Below, one piece after another: positions 1 through 12,660 of a stretch of 64,000 bases of DNA. Source of the stretch: Hypomesus transpacificus (Eukaryota; Chordata; Actinopteri; Osmeriformes; Osmeridae); contig NW_025813696.1 of NCBI RefSeq assembly GCF_021917145.1, positions 239,368 to 303,367 of the forward strand. The letters are read 5' to 3'. How positions within the stretch are numbered: the first letter of the stretch is position 1; the number at the start of each line of letters is the position of its first letter. The notes under the pieces were generated by a model. The model was not told where the DNA came from. It searched no databases and was given only the letters and a program-made list of their open reading frames with translations. Made by a program: the position numbers and the translations under genes.

Positions 1-2833
1 CACTCTCTACTTCAGTGTCCGTGCGGCTGTAGTGGGAGTGGTAGACCAGTCTGGAGTCCACCAGGGCATGTCCTGCTGCATGGGAGAGGGGGGTGGGGGC
101 TCTCCTCAGGCCCCCCTGGCCCCCCCCACGACTCTTCTTGGAGGGCGAGAGCTTCACTGTGAGAGGGGGAGGACAGAACGAGGGAGGGAGGAGAGACGCA
201 AGTTAACATGTCAATGTTTCTGAATTTCAACAGAAAGAATGCTTTGAGAGCTATTACCACCAACGTGAACAGCATGACTCACACACACACACACACACAC
301 ACACACCACACAGTCTTACATTGTATCTTTTTGAACACAGTATTGCACATGAACTGCTGGAAGCGCTCAGCGTAGAAACCTGGTCTGTGCACAGACACCG
401 TGTCCTGGAGAGAGGAGGAAACAAGAGGTCAAGGGTCGGCTGGGGGTCGACAACACCTGGATAGAGGACACTAACAGGGGGGGTCACCTGGATAGAGGAC
501 ACTAACAGGGGGGGTCACCTGGATAGAGGACACTAACAGGGGGGTCACCTGGATAGAGGACACTAACAGGGGGGGTCACCTGGATAGAGGACACTAACAG
601 GGGGGGTCACCTGGATAGAGGACACTAACAGGGGGGTCACCTGGATAGAGGACACTAACAGGGGGGGTCACATGGATAGAGGACACTAACAGGGGGGGTC
701 ACCTGGATAGAGGACACTAACAGGGGGGGTCACCTGGATAGAGGACACTAACAGGGGGGGTCACATGGATTTTCTGGTGAGTCATTTCTACAGTGTTGCT
801 GCCTTTAGAGGGGAATCTTACCCCATCGTGAACCAGTGCCTTCCATGAATGTTCCAACTTTTTGACAAATCTGAAAATAAAAAAGAAGAAGAATTCTAAT
901 CCCATGGGGTATTAGCACAGCTGAGGCTGTCGAGGGCTAACCCTCCAGACACTCACAGCCTAACCCTCCAGACGCTCACAGCCTAACCCTCCAGACGCTC
1001 ACAGCCTAACCCTCCAGACGCTCACACCCTAACCCTCCAGACGCTCACAGCCTAACCCTCCAGACGCTCACAGCCTAACCCTCCAGACGCTCACAGCCTA
1101 ACCCTCCAGACACTCACACCCTAACCCTCCAGACGCTCACACCCTAACCCTCCAGACGCTCACAGCCTAACCCTCCAGACGCTCACAGCCTAACCCTCCA
1201 GGCGCTCACAGCCTAACCCTCCAGACGCTCACACCCTAACCCCACCTAACCCAAACCCCACCTGTAAGACTGCAGGATGTCGATGATGCCGATGTAGACC
1301 AACATCCTCTCTCCTTTATTGTTGCGTGCTGGGATCCCCCCCATGCTGAAAGCACAGACACACAAACATCAGGACACACTAAAACACCAGAGAACATCAG
1401 GGTGCTGCTCTAGCACCAGAGAACATCAGGGTGCTGCTCTAGCACCAGAGAACATCAGGGTGCTGCTCTAGCACCAGAGAACATCAGGGTGCTGCTCTAG
1501 CACCAGAGAACATCAGTTTCAGGCCAGCAGGTGTGACTCACTGATCCTCCGAGTCCAGGACCCCCTTCCCCCGGGCCTCTCCCTGGATGGACTCCATGGC
1601 GGTGCAGTAGAGGCTCTTCTGGGCCTGGGGCCGGCGCTGGTCGGGGGTCACCGCCCCCTCAGACCCCCCGCTGTCCCCCCCCTGAGCCCCCGCACGCTCC
1701 CGCTCACGGCTGGCCTGATCCAGGTTATGGATGCCCACCAGCAGGCTGTAGTCCATGATCTTGAAACTCTGGAGGAGCTGGGCGCACACACACACACAAG
1801 TCAACACACCAGGAGACTGCAACAACACAGATCTGTTCCGTCCCCCCCTCATCCCCCCCCCTCCCCTCCCCCCTCCCTCCCTCCCCCCCCTCCCTCCTCA
1901 CCAGACAGTCTCTCTGGATGGTCTTGCTCAGAGCGTTGTAGTTGTCTGGCTCCATGAGCAGTCCGTCTGGCAGGTCCTGGATGAAGTCCAGGTCCTTGTG
2001 TGTGGGCACGCTCTTCTCCCTCTCCTTGGGGGAGGCACGCCTCTTGTATGTGGAGCCCTTCAGGTCATACTTGAGGTGCATGGGGACGGCACAGGGCAGC
2101 AGGTTGTTCATCACCACGATCCGGATGTTCTTGCCCCCAGCCTGGACACAGTACAGGCCGTAGAACTTGGGCAGCAGGGTACGCTTGTTTTGGTTTAGGT
2201 TCTGGGCAGAGGGGTGGGAGAGGAAAACCGTGAGGACCACTGTGCCTTGCCTAAACTTACAGTATGAGTACGGTGTTACTCTCACCAACCCCAAAGTACC
2301 CCTCCCACTCTCACCATAAAGTATCCAGGAAGTAGTTTCTGGAGAAACTCCGCCTCTTTGTGCTGGACAGTCTTAATGATGAACTCGTCGTCGCTGGAGA
2401 CGTAGAACAGAGAGCCGCTCGCTCCAGAGTTGGAAAGCTCGATCAGTGACTCGTTACACAGGGAGTACTGCAGGAGAGGAGTTAGCTTTAGCCTCCAGAT
2501 CATTCAGAAGGCATGTGTTAGCATTAGCATGAGACCTATACCAGTGTGCCTAGGATGGACATCCCTTCCCAGGGGATGGGCCCTGTCACTGACCAGGTAG
2601 TCGTCTGGTCGGATGCCGAAGAGCTCCCGGAAGTAGCGGAAGGCGATTGGAGCGTAGGTCTTAAAACGAAAATCACTGTAGTGATGAGCGGGGGTCAAAT
2701 TACTGCCCTCACTGAGGGAAGGAGAGAGGGGCGAGAGAGAGAGGGGGAGAGACAGAGAGAGAGGGGGGCGGGGAGAGAGAAAGGGGCGAGAGAGAGAGAG
2801 AGAGAGGGGGGGGGGGGGGGAGAGAAAGGGGCG

Positions 2834-2869
<36 letters not shown>

Positions 2870-5800
2870 GGGGGGGGGAGGCAGGGAGGGTGAAAGTTAT
2901 AGGAGGAAGAGAGAAGAAAGTTAATAAAAACACAATAAAAACCATGGTTAAAGACTCCCATGCCAGTCAGCATTCCCTACCTGGGAAAGAAAATGCTTTC
3001 CACCACCACAAAGTCCTGCATGAGAACATCCCTCTCCGCCTTCTGGCTCAGGCTGCCCACGGTGTGAGTGATGCCCAGCTGGATGGCCCCTTTCAGCGCA
3101 GACGACGTGGTCTGGAGGGGGGAACAGAGCGCTCGTCAGGGAGGGAGGGAGGGAGGGAGGGAGGGAGGAAGGGAGGAAGGGAGGGACTAACCTTCTTGTA
3201 GGTGGTTTCTCCTGTGGTGGTCTCCACTCCGCGGTGTCCGATGGTCTTCTTCATGCTCTGGGCGGTCCCAGAGGAGCCTGGCATCTGACCGAGGGACAAA
3301 CAACATTAATACTCAAATAAGATCAACTACAAAAGTTAGTCTACAGCGACAGTGTGTCTATAAGGTGCACACTGACTCTACCAGTCTCCACTGTCAAACC
3401 GGTTTCTGTTTCAGCTGGGTTTGGCATGGGTAAATATCAGATTCATCTCACACAGAAACCTAACCTTGCAGCTGTCACTCCTACATGCCAGCTGACTGAC
3501 AACATTTATCTTCACCTGGGTCTCACTGCACACTTGTGGTGTTGACAGTGTTCAGTAAATATGTACCAGTCTGATTAAACGGTCAATATTGAACATTTTT
3601 CAGATCGTGGCAAACATTGGTGTATCTTACCTCTGGAGAGGCCATGTTCCGAGTCCCACTGGAGCCTGTGAGAGAGGATATGACATCATCAGAGATGTAC
3701 AGGCCTGCTATCTCTCAGTGCAGCCATGCTTAATACATGAAGAAGCTGACACAGGTTGGCTCTCATTGATTCCTGTCCCAAACACATTCACCCGTAACAC
3801 ATCCATTGTGAATGTAGGCTAGTGAAATTTGACATTGGTCTGTATCTTAACAATAACTCTGTTAGTTAGGCCTAATTAGCTGTACTATTTGCAGCCCACG
3901 CCTTCTCCCTGCTAGATATGACACAGATGCTGTGCCTGGAAGCAGCCAACCACAGAGCCTGCTGCAGCTGTTCCCAATCCCACCACTGCTCCGCTCCAAC
4001 TGGAACTGCAGTTCCCATGAGCACACTGCTCCAGATATACCTACTGCCTCTTCAGCCGTGCCTCCTATCAAGAGAAGAGGCACCTGCTATGAAGCTAGCA
4101 CGGATGGAATGCTACTCTGACATTGTGTCTCATGAGATATTAGTCTCTGTTCTGCTCCTGGCGGAACATCAGACACGTTAGGTAGTGTGTACCAGCCGAG
4201 TGTTGCAGACCACCTGACTGACAGGGTCTGGAGCAGCATGGAGGGTTAGGCTTAGATCACTTTGTTTCAGAGAAGAGGGGAGCCTTTCCTCTCATGACGT
4301 CAACATGTCTGTGGCACAAATACTTCTTCATGTCAGTCAGTGTCTGGAATTTTACCCTTTCCCATCGTCATGACCATGACTTTCCATCAGAACATGGCCA
4401 GTGTCTTCACAGACACACTTCCAAACACTCTGCTCAGCCAGGGGCTCTGGGGCGTAACCAATAGCAACATCTGTTTCAGAGCTGCAGTTTCTGCTGCAAT
4501 ACTACTATTGGCAACAACGTGGCTGGGGTTGTGGGGGTGTGGGCTGGGAAAAGTGAAATTGGGGGCAGACAGGAAAGAGGAGACAGGTTGCCTGGAGCAG
4601 AGACGGTGGGAAGGATTCCCAAAGTCAGTACTATGTAGGACTACACCATGTTGTAGACTATTCCTGGAATGTTTGGAGGCAAAGACATGTAAACAATCAA
4701 GATAATAGGCTAACTGGAGTACAATTCAAAAAGAATTAGTTTAGCATGAGCAAGCAACTGAGACTCATGGCATTAAGGCCCATTGCTGCTGTTGTATTAG
4801 ACGTCAACAGACAAAAGAGAACACCACTCAAGACCCCTCCAGTCTCTCCTGTGAAGGCCTGCTCGACAGACAGAGAGAAGCACCACTCATGCAGAAACAC
4901 AGCAAAACCATGCTGGTACCTCTCTGCAAGGCTCTCCTCCAGAACTGGGTCCTAATGTCTGTGGAGTAAGACACTGTTAGCTGTTAGGGGTGTACAACAA
5001 AAGATCAAATCAACACAATCTTCCTATATATCCATCACTCTCCACTTCCAGCCCAGCTCCTCAGCAGGAGTCCCACCCTGTGCTGGGAGTACTAAGCACA
5101 GCCCAGCCCCTCAGCAGGAGTCCCACCCTGTGCTGGGAGTACTAAGCACAGCCCAGCCCCTCAGCAGGAGTCCCACCCTGTGCTGGGAGTACTAAGCACA
5201 GCCCAGCCCCTCAGCAGGAGTCCCACCCTGTGCTGGGAGTACTAAGCACAGCCCAGCTCCTCAGCAGGAGTCCCACCCTGTGCTGGGAGTACTAAGCACA
5301 GCCCAGCTCCTCAGCAGGAGTCCCACCCTGTGCTGGGAGTACTAAGCACAGCCCAGCTCCTCAGCAGGAGTCCCACCCTGTGCTGGGAGTACTAAGCACA
5401 GCCCAGCTCCTCAGCAGGAGTCCCACACTGTGCTGGGAGTACTAAGCACAGCCCAGCTCCTCAGCAGGAGTCCCACACTGTGCTGGGAGTACTAAGCACT
5501 TCTCAGCCCTGTCACACTTCCCTCGCTGCCCTGTCATGCATCATGGATTTGAGATACAATTGATCAAACTAGTGTCATATTATCAAAAGAGAACACTGTG
5601 GATCTTTATGTATTCGCTGTTGACTGGACACCAAGAGCTGTGTAATCTGCCATGTGAGGCAACGACAGAGCAGAGCTATTCTCATAACATGACTCAAACT
5701 GACTACTGACAAAACAGCAATTGTCGGAAACACAGTTCTGGATATTGGCCATTAAAGAATGAAACTAGATATTGACTCCAGGCAAGGATGTGGTTAAGGA

Positions 5801-6955
5801 GCACCTTTGGCCTAGGAGGATGTGGTTTTGGTAACAACTACAGTAAATTCCTGCAAAGTCTATGATTTAATTAGTATTTGTGACAGGCTTGATGGCTAAG
5901 GGTATATAAGCCCTCTCCTGTGGGATGATCCCAAGGGAACAGCATTATCCTTCAGGCTTCCAAGCATCAGCCTAATTGATAGGATTCACATGACAGCCCG
6001 TTGTCAAGTGGTTAGCCGCCTTACGGAACAAGTCAACAACATTGTGATGGCAACAACAGCTCCAAAACAAAAGCAAATGTCACATGAGGCTTTAAATCAG
6101 CGTCACCAGATAGCCTAAATACAAGTAGCTTGTTAGTTTGTGTATTTATTTGTGGCGCAAACAATGTTATAGATGTACGTGCTTAAATATCCATGGGCTG
6201 CTACCTCTACGGGTTTGAGTTTCTCGACAGTAAATTAATTGACAGCGAGCCAGCAAACTGTACTTCCACCATTCCCTACCCTCGACTTATCAACACAATT
6301 GAATGTCTGGGTTCAGCTCTAAGTTCATTAAATAAAGGGGTTTGAACTTGCCCCCTACCAAACACTAGTCAGACTCTGTAAGGGTTCAAGGGTCGTTGTC
6401 ATTATTAGAGTCTGAGAGTCGACGCGGTGGTCATGTAGACGGACATCCCATTCAGTCAGATCCTAAAGATAGGTGGAAGCTATCGAAGATACCCATGATA
6501 GTAATCAGCAACTTGTTGCTGGTAACATACTGTCAAGCCTCTCCAGCCCTAACTATATAACGGATACAATGAATAAGCCCTGCTAGACAGTAACCATTCG
6601 TCGAAAACAAACTGAAACTGTTAGTCCGCTAGCTTTAGTGAGCTAGCCAACTAGCTAGCTAGCTAGCTTTCTTGTCTAGCTGTTGTGCCTATCTGGTGGT
6701 GCGGTGGGAAGAAAATCAGGCTTGTAGACTAGCTAGCTAACGCGCTAAGCACAACAGAACAGGCTCATGGGCGTTAAATTAAACATACCTAACCATCTTC
6801 AGCGAAACACAAATATATAAAATGGTTTCACTAAATTCAACATGTAATTGTATTGAGAAGTGGCTGTGTTACTCGTTTTACATGACAAGATAACATATTA
6901 GTTTGATACCTGTCGGGGCTGTTGATCCCGGTTCAGCTGCAACGGCGGTGGCCAT
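1..6955 (-). CDS. pip5k1a: Phosphatidylinositol-4-phosphate 5-kinase type 1 alpha, 3' end outside window
   Basis: The enzyme phosphorylates PI4P to PI(4,5)P2 at membranes. Exons seen, in transcript order: 6910-6955 (start ATG in CCAAGATGG, peptide [11 protein letters not shown]), 3631-3665, 3192-3284, 2981-3111, 2594-2711, 2315-2467, 1902-2201, 1542-1777, 1262-1345, 822-870, 320-404, and 156 down to the window edge. All junctions are phase-consistent. The frame shows the glycine loop with lysine ([18 protein letters not shown]), the DLKGSTYKR segment, the catalytic [14 protein letters not shown] motif, the GIIDIL metal-binding motif and the substrate-specifying activation loop ([19 protein letters not shown]). 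The last exon visible reads [12 protein letters not shown], the family's variable C-terminal tail. A donor-like GTAGAG lies at 1-6 on the minus strand, so the tail may splice again or run out of the window. The PIP5K1 family is certain; alpha is favoured over beta and gamma by loop sequence and by the neighbouring genes. Confidence 0.93.
457..772. repeat. Minisatellite, about 31-bp unit, about 10 copies
   Basis: The array lies in a pip5k1a intron between the exons at 320-404 and 822-870. Each unit contains CTGGATAGAGGACACTAACA followed by a run of 6-7 G. Copies differ mainly in G-run length and one C-to-A change (ACCTGG to ACATGG). Confidence 0.95.
933..1255. repeat. Minisatellite, 23-bp unit with CCCTAACC core, about 13 copies
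   Basis: Units contain CCTAACCCTCCAGACGCTCA, alternating between AGCCTAACC and ACCCTAACC variants. The array ends about 6 bp from the donor side of the pip5k1a exon at 1262-1345, so length variation would place it very close to a 5' splice site. Confidence 0.95.
1381..1516. repeat. Minisatellite, 29-bp unit, about 4.5 copies
   Basis: Tandem copies of a unit containing AGCACCAGAGAACATCAGGG lie in the pip5k1a intron between the exons at 1262-1345 and 1542-1777. Confidence 0.93.
2712..2885. repeat. GA/G-rich simple repeat at a pip5k1a 3' splice site
   Basis: The plus strand is GAGAGA with long G runs. On the transcribed minus strand this is an uninterrupted C/T tract running directly into the acceptor of the exon at 2594-2711. 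Confidence 0.9.
3112..3186. repeat. (GGGA)n-rich tract between two pip5k1a exons
   Basis: The plus strand carries GGGA tandem copies (about 3137-3185) between the exons at 2981-3111 and 3192-3284. The whole intron is only 80 bp. On the minus strand it is a C/T tract leading to the acceptor of the exon ending at 3111. Confidence 0.9.
5045..5502. repeat. Minisatellite, exact 50-bp unit, about 9 copies
   Basis: Very homogeneous array in pip5k1a intron 1. The unit starts at 5101, 5151, 5201 and so on, and contains CTCAGCAGGAGTCCCACCCT and GGGAGTACTAAGCACA. Copies differ only by C/T (CAGCCCCTC or CAGCTCCTC) and C/A (CACCCTG or CACACTG). Such homogeneity suggests a young or actively homogenised VNTR. 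Confidence 0.96.
5503..6909. other. Rest of pip5k1a intron 1
   Basis: No coding exon is recognisable. It holds short (CTAG)n palindromic runs at about 6630-6672 and again at 6728-6738, and a plus-strand TATATAAG at 5903-5910 with no supporting downstream ORF. The 3285-5044 part of the same gene also shows no further exon besides 3631-3665. Confidence 0.6.
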
Positions 6956-7728
6956 CTTGGTTTGGATTGATGATCACAACGCAGGGTTGCCAGGAAATGT
7001 TCACACTATCCCCCTTTAAATACATTTAAAACCCTCATAAAGTTAACATTAGAAGAACTTTTGCGGCGTTTTAGAAGTATGATATAGTATATGTAACAGG
7101 TACAATTAGTAGATAGTGGTTCCAAAAATGAATTGTGAACAATGAAATCCATAACATTATACACATTTAATATAACATGTAAAAACGTATATCAATAAAG
7201 TCCAGAGACTAACAGCCAGTCCTGAAAGTGTCCTGGGCAGCACAGCCCCCACAGTTACATTATAGATACTCAGTTCACCCCAAAATGGAGCTAGTCTGTG
7301 ATGCTGCAGACATTCGTACGGCGGTCAAGACACACAAATATGACAATGACACAGGAAACCATTTGAAAATAGAAATTTATTGGAAATGCTGAAGATAATC
7401 TTGTTTAAAAGATTAACTGAATTTGCAGCTCCGTCCCTATAGAAAACCTATGCAGATTTAAACTAAATTAAACATGAATGTGTGGACAAAATAAGTGGTA
7501 GAAAGATATAAAAGCATGTGGATTTGTTAAAAGGCATCTATTTAAAACAGTATCTCTCTTAATCCTTTTCATTGTTTAAAATATTTAGCTTCTAAAAGTA
7601 ATACTGGCTTCTTTATGTGCACTGATTAAGTATGTCACTAGAGGGGAATAACATGGTGGACTCCATTGGATATTAAGGATGACATCTTACTCCAGCCATG
7701 CCTGTCCCCTGATTGGCTTAGTGCCAAC
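6956..7728. other. Intergenic: pip5k1a upstream flank and ecm1 3' flank
   Basis: This stretch holds the presumed 5' UTR/promoter side of pip5k1a at its right-hand limit and the 3' UTR of ecm1. A minus-strand AATAAA (plus TTTATT at 7376-7381) lies about 350 bp beyond the ecm1 stop codon and is the best poly(A) signal candidate. No other gene is seen. Confidence 0.6.
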
Positions 7729-10700
7729 TCAAGAGAGTGGACACTTCCTCTTCCTGACACGTGGGGACCTAGTTGCCTGGGTGACGGCATCCATGATCAA
7801 CCCAGAGAAGCAGCTGAAGGGCGAGTCTTGGGAACCAGAGGAGCAGCAGCGGGGGGCAGGAGAGGAGGAGGACTTCACTGACGAACACAGCCTCTTTGCC
7901 ATGGTTGCAAGCTGGGATTGGAAAAAAAATGTATGGAAGTAAAAAACGATCACAATAAAATGTATACATTTATTCTAATACATAAACTGTGAATATTTAT
8001 CATTAAAAAAAAAGATCCCCTTCTGAAAGCTGTTATTTATCAACACCACCTCCTACCTTCAGGAAACGACTCACCTTGTCCTGCACGCATGTAGTTCTCT
8101 GGTTGTCAGGTAGGGCGCAGCATCGATTTACTAGGGTCTGCACAGGAAACCCAACACTGAACATGAAGGAACACAAATCAGATGTTTGTGTCTGCTTCGG
8201 CTGGGGGTTCATTTTTCTTTCAGCAAAATTCCAAAGTGAATTTGGAAATCAGATGGCAAACAAAAATTAGAAGAGAAACCGCTGCAATTGAGACATCTAT
8301 AAATCCAAACCACTTCCATATTTCACAGGACAGAAACACTCCCATGTCTTGTCCTCATAAAAAATATTACACACATCGACTTTACAAAGTCCTTACTTCT
8401 TCTTGTCGATCTTGTGAGTGCCACAGATGTGTCCGAGGGTGAGTTCTTGCAGGGCCGACTGAGGGGAATGCAGAACCCTGTCGTAGCGTGGGTGTGGGGC
8501 ACGGCCAGAGAAACAGTCATATCGAGCATCTCCCTGAAGCATTTCACAACAGGAGAAACCAGAGGACTGGCTCTCTTCCTCACAGAACCTGTCCATGGCC
8601 TCACGCCACTGAGGGGGAGACAGGGGATGATGCAAGACCCAAGGAAAGAGGAAGGCAGACGATTTAATCATTGTTTCATCCCTATTTATACTAAGCAACC
8701 GAGAAATGTATTTCAAGAATTTGCTGTACCGAGGTTGCTGATGTCACCCCTTCTAAATGTTTGTCTCACTCATCCGTACCTTCCCGTCAGCACAGGCGAG
8801 CACCTCCTTCTTGCCCTTGCAGCAATGCTTGAACCCTTTTTCCAGACGATTGACAGCCTTCGATTGGCGGGCCAGCCAACCATAGCCTGTGCTTGGAAGG
8901 CATCTGGGCAGGTAGAGGGGGCGGAGCTTGCCAAAGCGGCAGACCGATTGGATGTTGTCCGTGGAGGGTCGTCCTGGAGGGAAGTTGATGTCAGCTGCTT
9001 GTGTTGTAGCCCGCAGAGGCTCTCTGGGCCTGTCGTCCTTGATGCTGCGAGGGCCCAGCACAGACCTGGACACAAGATGAAGACACAACAATAGATTAAA
9101 CACAACTGTAATGGATTAGATAGAATCTGAACTTCAGCCCATTCTACAGGTAAATATACATATATAACAGGTGCTGCATCTCTCTATCCTACACATATCC
9201 ACAGGTTCCTGTCTCTGCTTACCTCTGACAAGTGTTGGGGTCAAAGGTGAACACAGGCTCTGTTTTTTTGAGCGTCTCTACATCCTGGTAGGTGGGGTTT
9301 GGGGCATTGTCACGGAAACAGCTCAGATATTCTTCACCCGTCTCCATGCAGCAGGGGGGCTGTTTTCTGTTGACCATGGAATTCTCCTCACAGTACTGCT
9401 TCAGGGTCTTCTCCCACTGAAGGATGCAGGAGACAAACACAGACAGATAAAGAAGGATAAGAATGCCTTCCTGAAGGACCTCTTTCCTTCATATCTTTAT
9501 AAAAACCTTGACTTACATTTAACAGTGCAAAACAAAACAGCACCCCAAATACTACATGATGCTGTATCGACTGAACTCCAAATTAAATGATCTATTAGTG
9601 GCTGTAACTGACCGCCTGTCTGACACAGCACAGCTTCACTTCCTGCTCCTGGGTCTCGTTACCCTGGCAACACTCGTTGTACCACGACTCTAAGCGGTTG
9701 ATGGCGTTTCCTGCTTCTATCAAGTGTCCAAAGCCAGTAGAGGAGAGGGCAGAGTATCTAGGGCGACGATTTCCTAGGAAACAGATGGCCCTGAGGTTGT
9801 GTGCCGACGGCTGGGCGGGGGGGAACAGAACGTGCGAATGTGGAAGATCCAACATTGGACGACCTGGAAGGAGATAGTGAGATGAGACACAGTCAGACAA
9901 CCAAAACAGGACTGGCAACATTGTAAAACAGAGTGTTTTACAAAACTAGGAGGCCAATACAGGAGACACGCAGCAATTTAGTGTTGATGTTGTGGCTCTG
10001 ACACAAACACACCTTGGGGGTTACCGTTGGTTCCTGGATCCATGGTCATGCTTGTCTGTGGTAGAGCTGTGCCATCCAGTCTGGAGGCTTCTCTCTTCTC
10101 TGCGTACCTCTGACAGGTGTTGGGGTCAAAGGTGAACCCAGGTTCTGTTTGGACGAGTGTCTCTACATCCTGGTAGGTGGGGTTTGGGGCCTCGCCACGG
10201 AAACAGCTCAGACGTGCTTCCCCTTGCTTCTTGCAGCAGTGGTAGTGGCTTGTCTTGATGGAGAACTCCTCCTCACAGTACTGCTTCAGGTTCTCCTCCC
10301 ACTGAACGATGCAGGAGACAAACACAGACAGATAGAGAAGGATAAAGACGGATGGTGAAGCTTCTTCCTGAACGACCTGTTTGCTTCCTGTCCCACCACA
10401 GTTCTGGAGACAGGCACCAAGGTCTGTGTGATTTGTCTGCCTGCTCTATAAAGATTTATATCTTTATAAAAACGTTGACTGTTGCTATTAGTGGCTGTAA
10501 CTGACCGCCTGTCTGACACAGCACAGCTTCACTTCCTGCTCCTGGGTCTCGTTACCCTGGCAACACTCGTTGTACCACGACTCTACACGGTTGATGGCGC
10601 CTGCTTGACGATGCAGGTAACCAAAGCCACTCTGGGGGAGGGAGCTGGGGGGGTACCGCGGACGACGGTTGTCCTGGAAACAGATGGCTTGGAGGTTGTC

Positions 10701-12433
10701 AACAGACGGCTGGGCTGGAGGGAATGGAATCTGTAGCAAGGGATCCTCGTGTGAAGGAGGCCCAAAGGAGCGGGGCCGCAACGCCTGGCCACCTGGGAGG
10801 AGATAGTGAGATAAAGATTCTGATTAGACATTAGAACAGAACTATAGTATATTAACAATAATACTAGAGCAGCCATTACCAGCCTTTTCTACTTTGCAGC
10901 CCACTAGTATAGTTAAAATATGTTTGAGGCACCCCCACCACATATCTGTTCACTTAATTTGAGATGATCACATGTCTAACAACACAGGAGCCACATCGTT
11001 AGCTATCACAGCTAAAGACAGATAAAAGAAGACAAAGTGTCCATCAACTATAACTGTTTAAATCATTTTTTTTTTAAAGTATATCAATATTTAAAAAAAT
11101 AAAATTATATATTTTTTTCATATATATTATTTCATTGGTTTGGCAGTCCACTTACATTACCCTCAAGGACCCTGGCTGCAGCCCATAGGTTGGGAATCGC
11201 TGTACTTGAGTACTGGACTAGAGGATTATACTGAGTACTGGACTAGAGGATTATACTGAGTACTGGACTAGAGGATTATACTGAGTACTGGACTAGAGGA
11301 TTATACTGAGTACTGGACTAGAGGATTATACAAAATCAAGTGGGTATAGGTGACAGTGCTGATGTTGTGGCTCAGACACACACAGACACACACAGACCCA
11401 CACCAGCACACACACAACAAACACACAGACACACAAACAGACACACACACAGACCCACACAGACAAACACACAGACACACACACAGACCCACACACACAC
11501 ACACCAGCACACACACACAGACCCACACACACACACACCAGCACACACACACAGACCTTGGGGAATAGGATCAGCGTCTAGGTCAGGGGTGACTTCAATC
11601 TGTGCCACAACTGCTCTGGATCTTTCTGTGAAAACACAGATAACATGTAGCCTTGCTTACAGTACTGGAGGATCAGCTAGCTGCTGTGTGCATCTTACTG
11701 AAGTGTTACAGCAGCCACGCGTCCTCTTACCTTTCACTGCTCGGATCACGTCAGGATGAGGAGGGGCCTCTCTTTGCAGCATGTCAGGAAACTCTAACAA
11801 TGACGTTTTATTTGTGAAAGAAGTGTGAAAACGTAATGTTATCTAGTATCTAACCAGGTCAGCAATGGGACAGTGCCAGTAACAGTGTTGTGGTTTAGCA
11901 TCAGGACAGGATCAATGGGTCTTACCTATGGGGTCCCACATTTCCCACAATTCCAAAGGTCGCTGAAGCATATCAGGGTACTCCAAACTCTCTGAGATAC
12001 GTGAATGTAAGACTGTGAATGTGTTGCTGGATGAAGGCAGATTGTAACACAAACGCACTCACATAGAACAAACTTCTTTTGCAACTGTAACTGTTTAACA
12101 GAGCAAAGTCTCAACTCAAAAAGTGTTCAGAACGGACTTTCGAGCCAACAGGACAAAATGTAGGCTTTGGTACATGCCATAATTTTCTGTGTTTCGGGCA
12201 AAGGGATACGTTATATTAAATAACTATATTGCAGACTGCAGATGACGGCCAGAAGGGGACAACACTGACGGAAGTGCAAGTAAGCCCAGCGTTGAAGACT
12301 TTGATGTGTTTAAATAAATGTGCGTACAAGCCATAAAACGACAAACTTAAAATACCTACATACCTTCAGACTCCGAGCGCACGAAGACCAACACGAATGC
12401 TAACGAGCAGGCAACAGCCCAAGACCAGCCCAT
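7729..12433 (-). CDS. ecm1: Extracellular matrix protein 1, expanded
   Basis: Secreted glycoprotein family of skin and bone matrix. Exons in transcript order: 12364-12433, 11926-11991, 11731-11793, 11557-11625, 10506-10792, 10013-10301, 9613-9863, 9223-9416, 8780-9065, 8397-8608, 8075-8156, 7729-7911. All phases match; the total is 683 aa against about 540 in human. The N-terminus [18 protein letters not shown] is a signal peptide. Exons 2 and 3 carry a repeated E(Y/F)PDMLQR motif. The rest is serum-albumin-like ECM1 repeats with paired cysteines: [74 protein letters not shown] and RCCSSGS. Long exons alternate between FPPAQPS..NL..IC units and W(E/R)xxxxxYCEE units, three of each. The extra pair arose by local duplication (see findings). 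The family is certain; the use of the long exon 10013-10301 is inferred from phase. Confidence 0.92.
9223..10792 (-). repeat. Intragenic tandem duplication of an ecm1 exon pair
   Basis: The exon pair 10506-10792 plus 10108-10301 matches 9613-9863 plus 9223-9416, offset by about 885-893 bp. The 3' ends of 10506-10792 and 9613-9863, together with the first bases of the following intron, are nearly identical over more than 100 bp. An intron segment with TCTTTATAAAAAC (about 9497 and 10460) is shared as well, so introns were copied along with exons. Confidence 0.88.
11206..11334. repeat. Minisatellite, 25-bp unit, about 5 copies
   Basis: Tandem units contain GAGTACTGGACTAGAGGATT and lie in the ecm1 intron between the exons at 11557-11625 and 10506-10792. 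They are followed by a CA-rich tract. Confidence 0.93.
11376..11556. repeat. CACACAGACA-type CA-rich microsatellite
   Basis: Imperfect (CA)n with CAGACC and CAGACA interruptions. It runs right up to the donor of the ecm1 exon at 11557-11625 (donor ACAGAC on plus, GTCTGT on minus), so the donor itself sits in repeat sequence. Confidence 0.9.
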
Positions 12434-12660
12434 CGCGATTGTTTAGAGACGGTGGGACGGTGTCCGATGTCTGTCTTCTCCGCTGTCTACTACTTTACTG
12501 TTCCACAAAATTCTTGAACAGTACTTCAAAATACAAGCTGACAGCACATGAGCTTTAACTCAAGGTCCAAGTATCTAGCTAACAGTAGGCTGTTTGCGTC
12601 CCACTTGAAGGACAAGGAATTGGATTGGTTGTTTGTGTGGATTTAGGCAAACTCATTCGG

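Noticed and set aside
936-1255. Possible interstitial telomere
   Set aside because: CCCTAA occurs once per 23-bp unit, not as tandem hexamers.
5903-5910. Plus-strand TATATAAG in pip5k1a intron 1
   Set aside because: No start codon, frame or splice signal downstream that would support a promoter.
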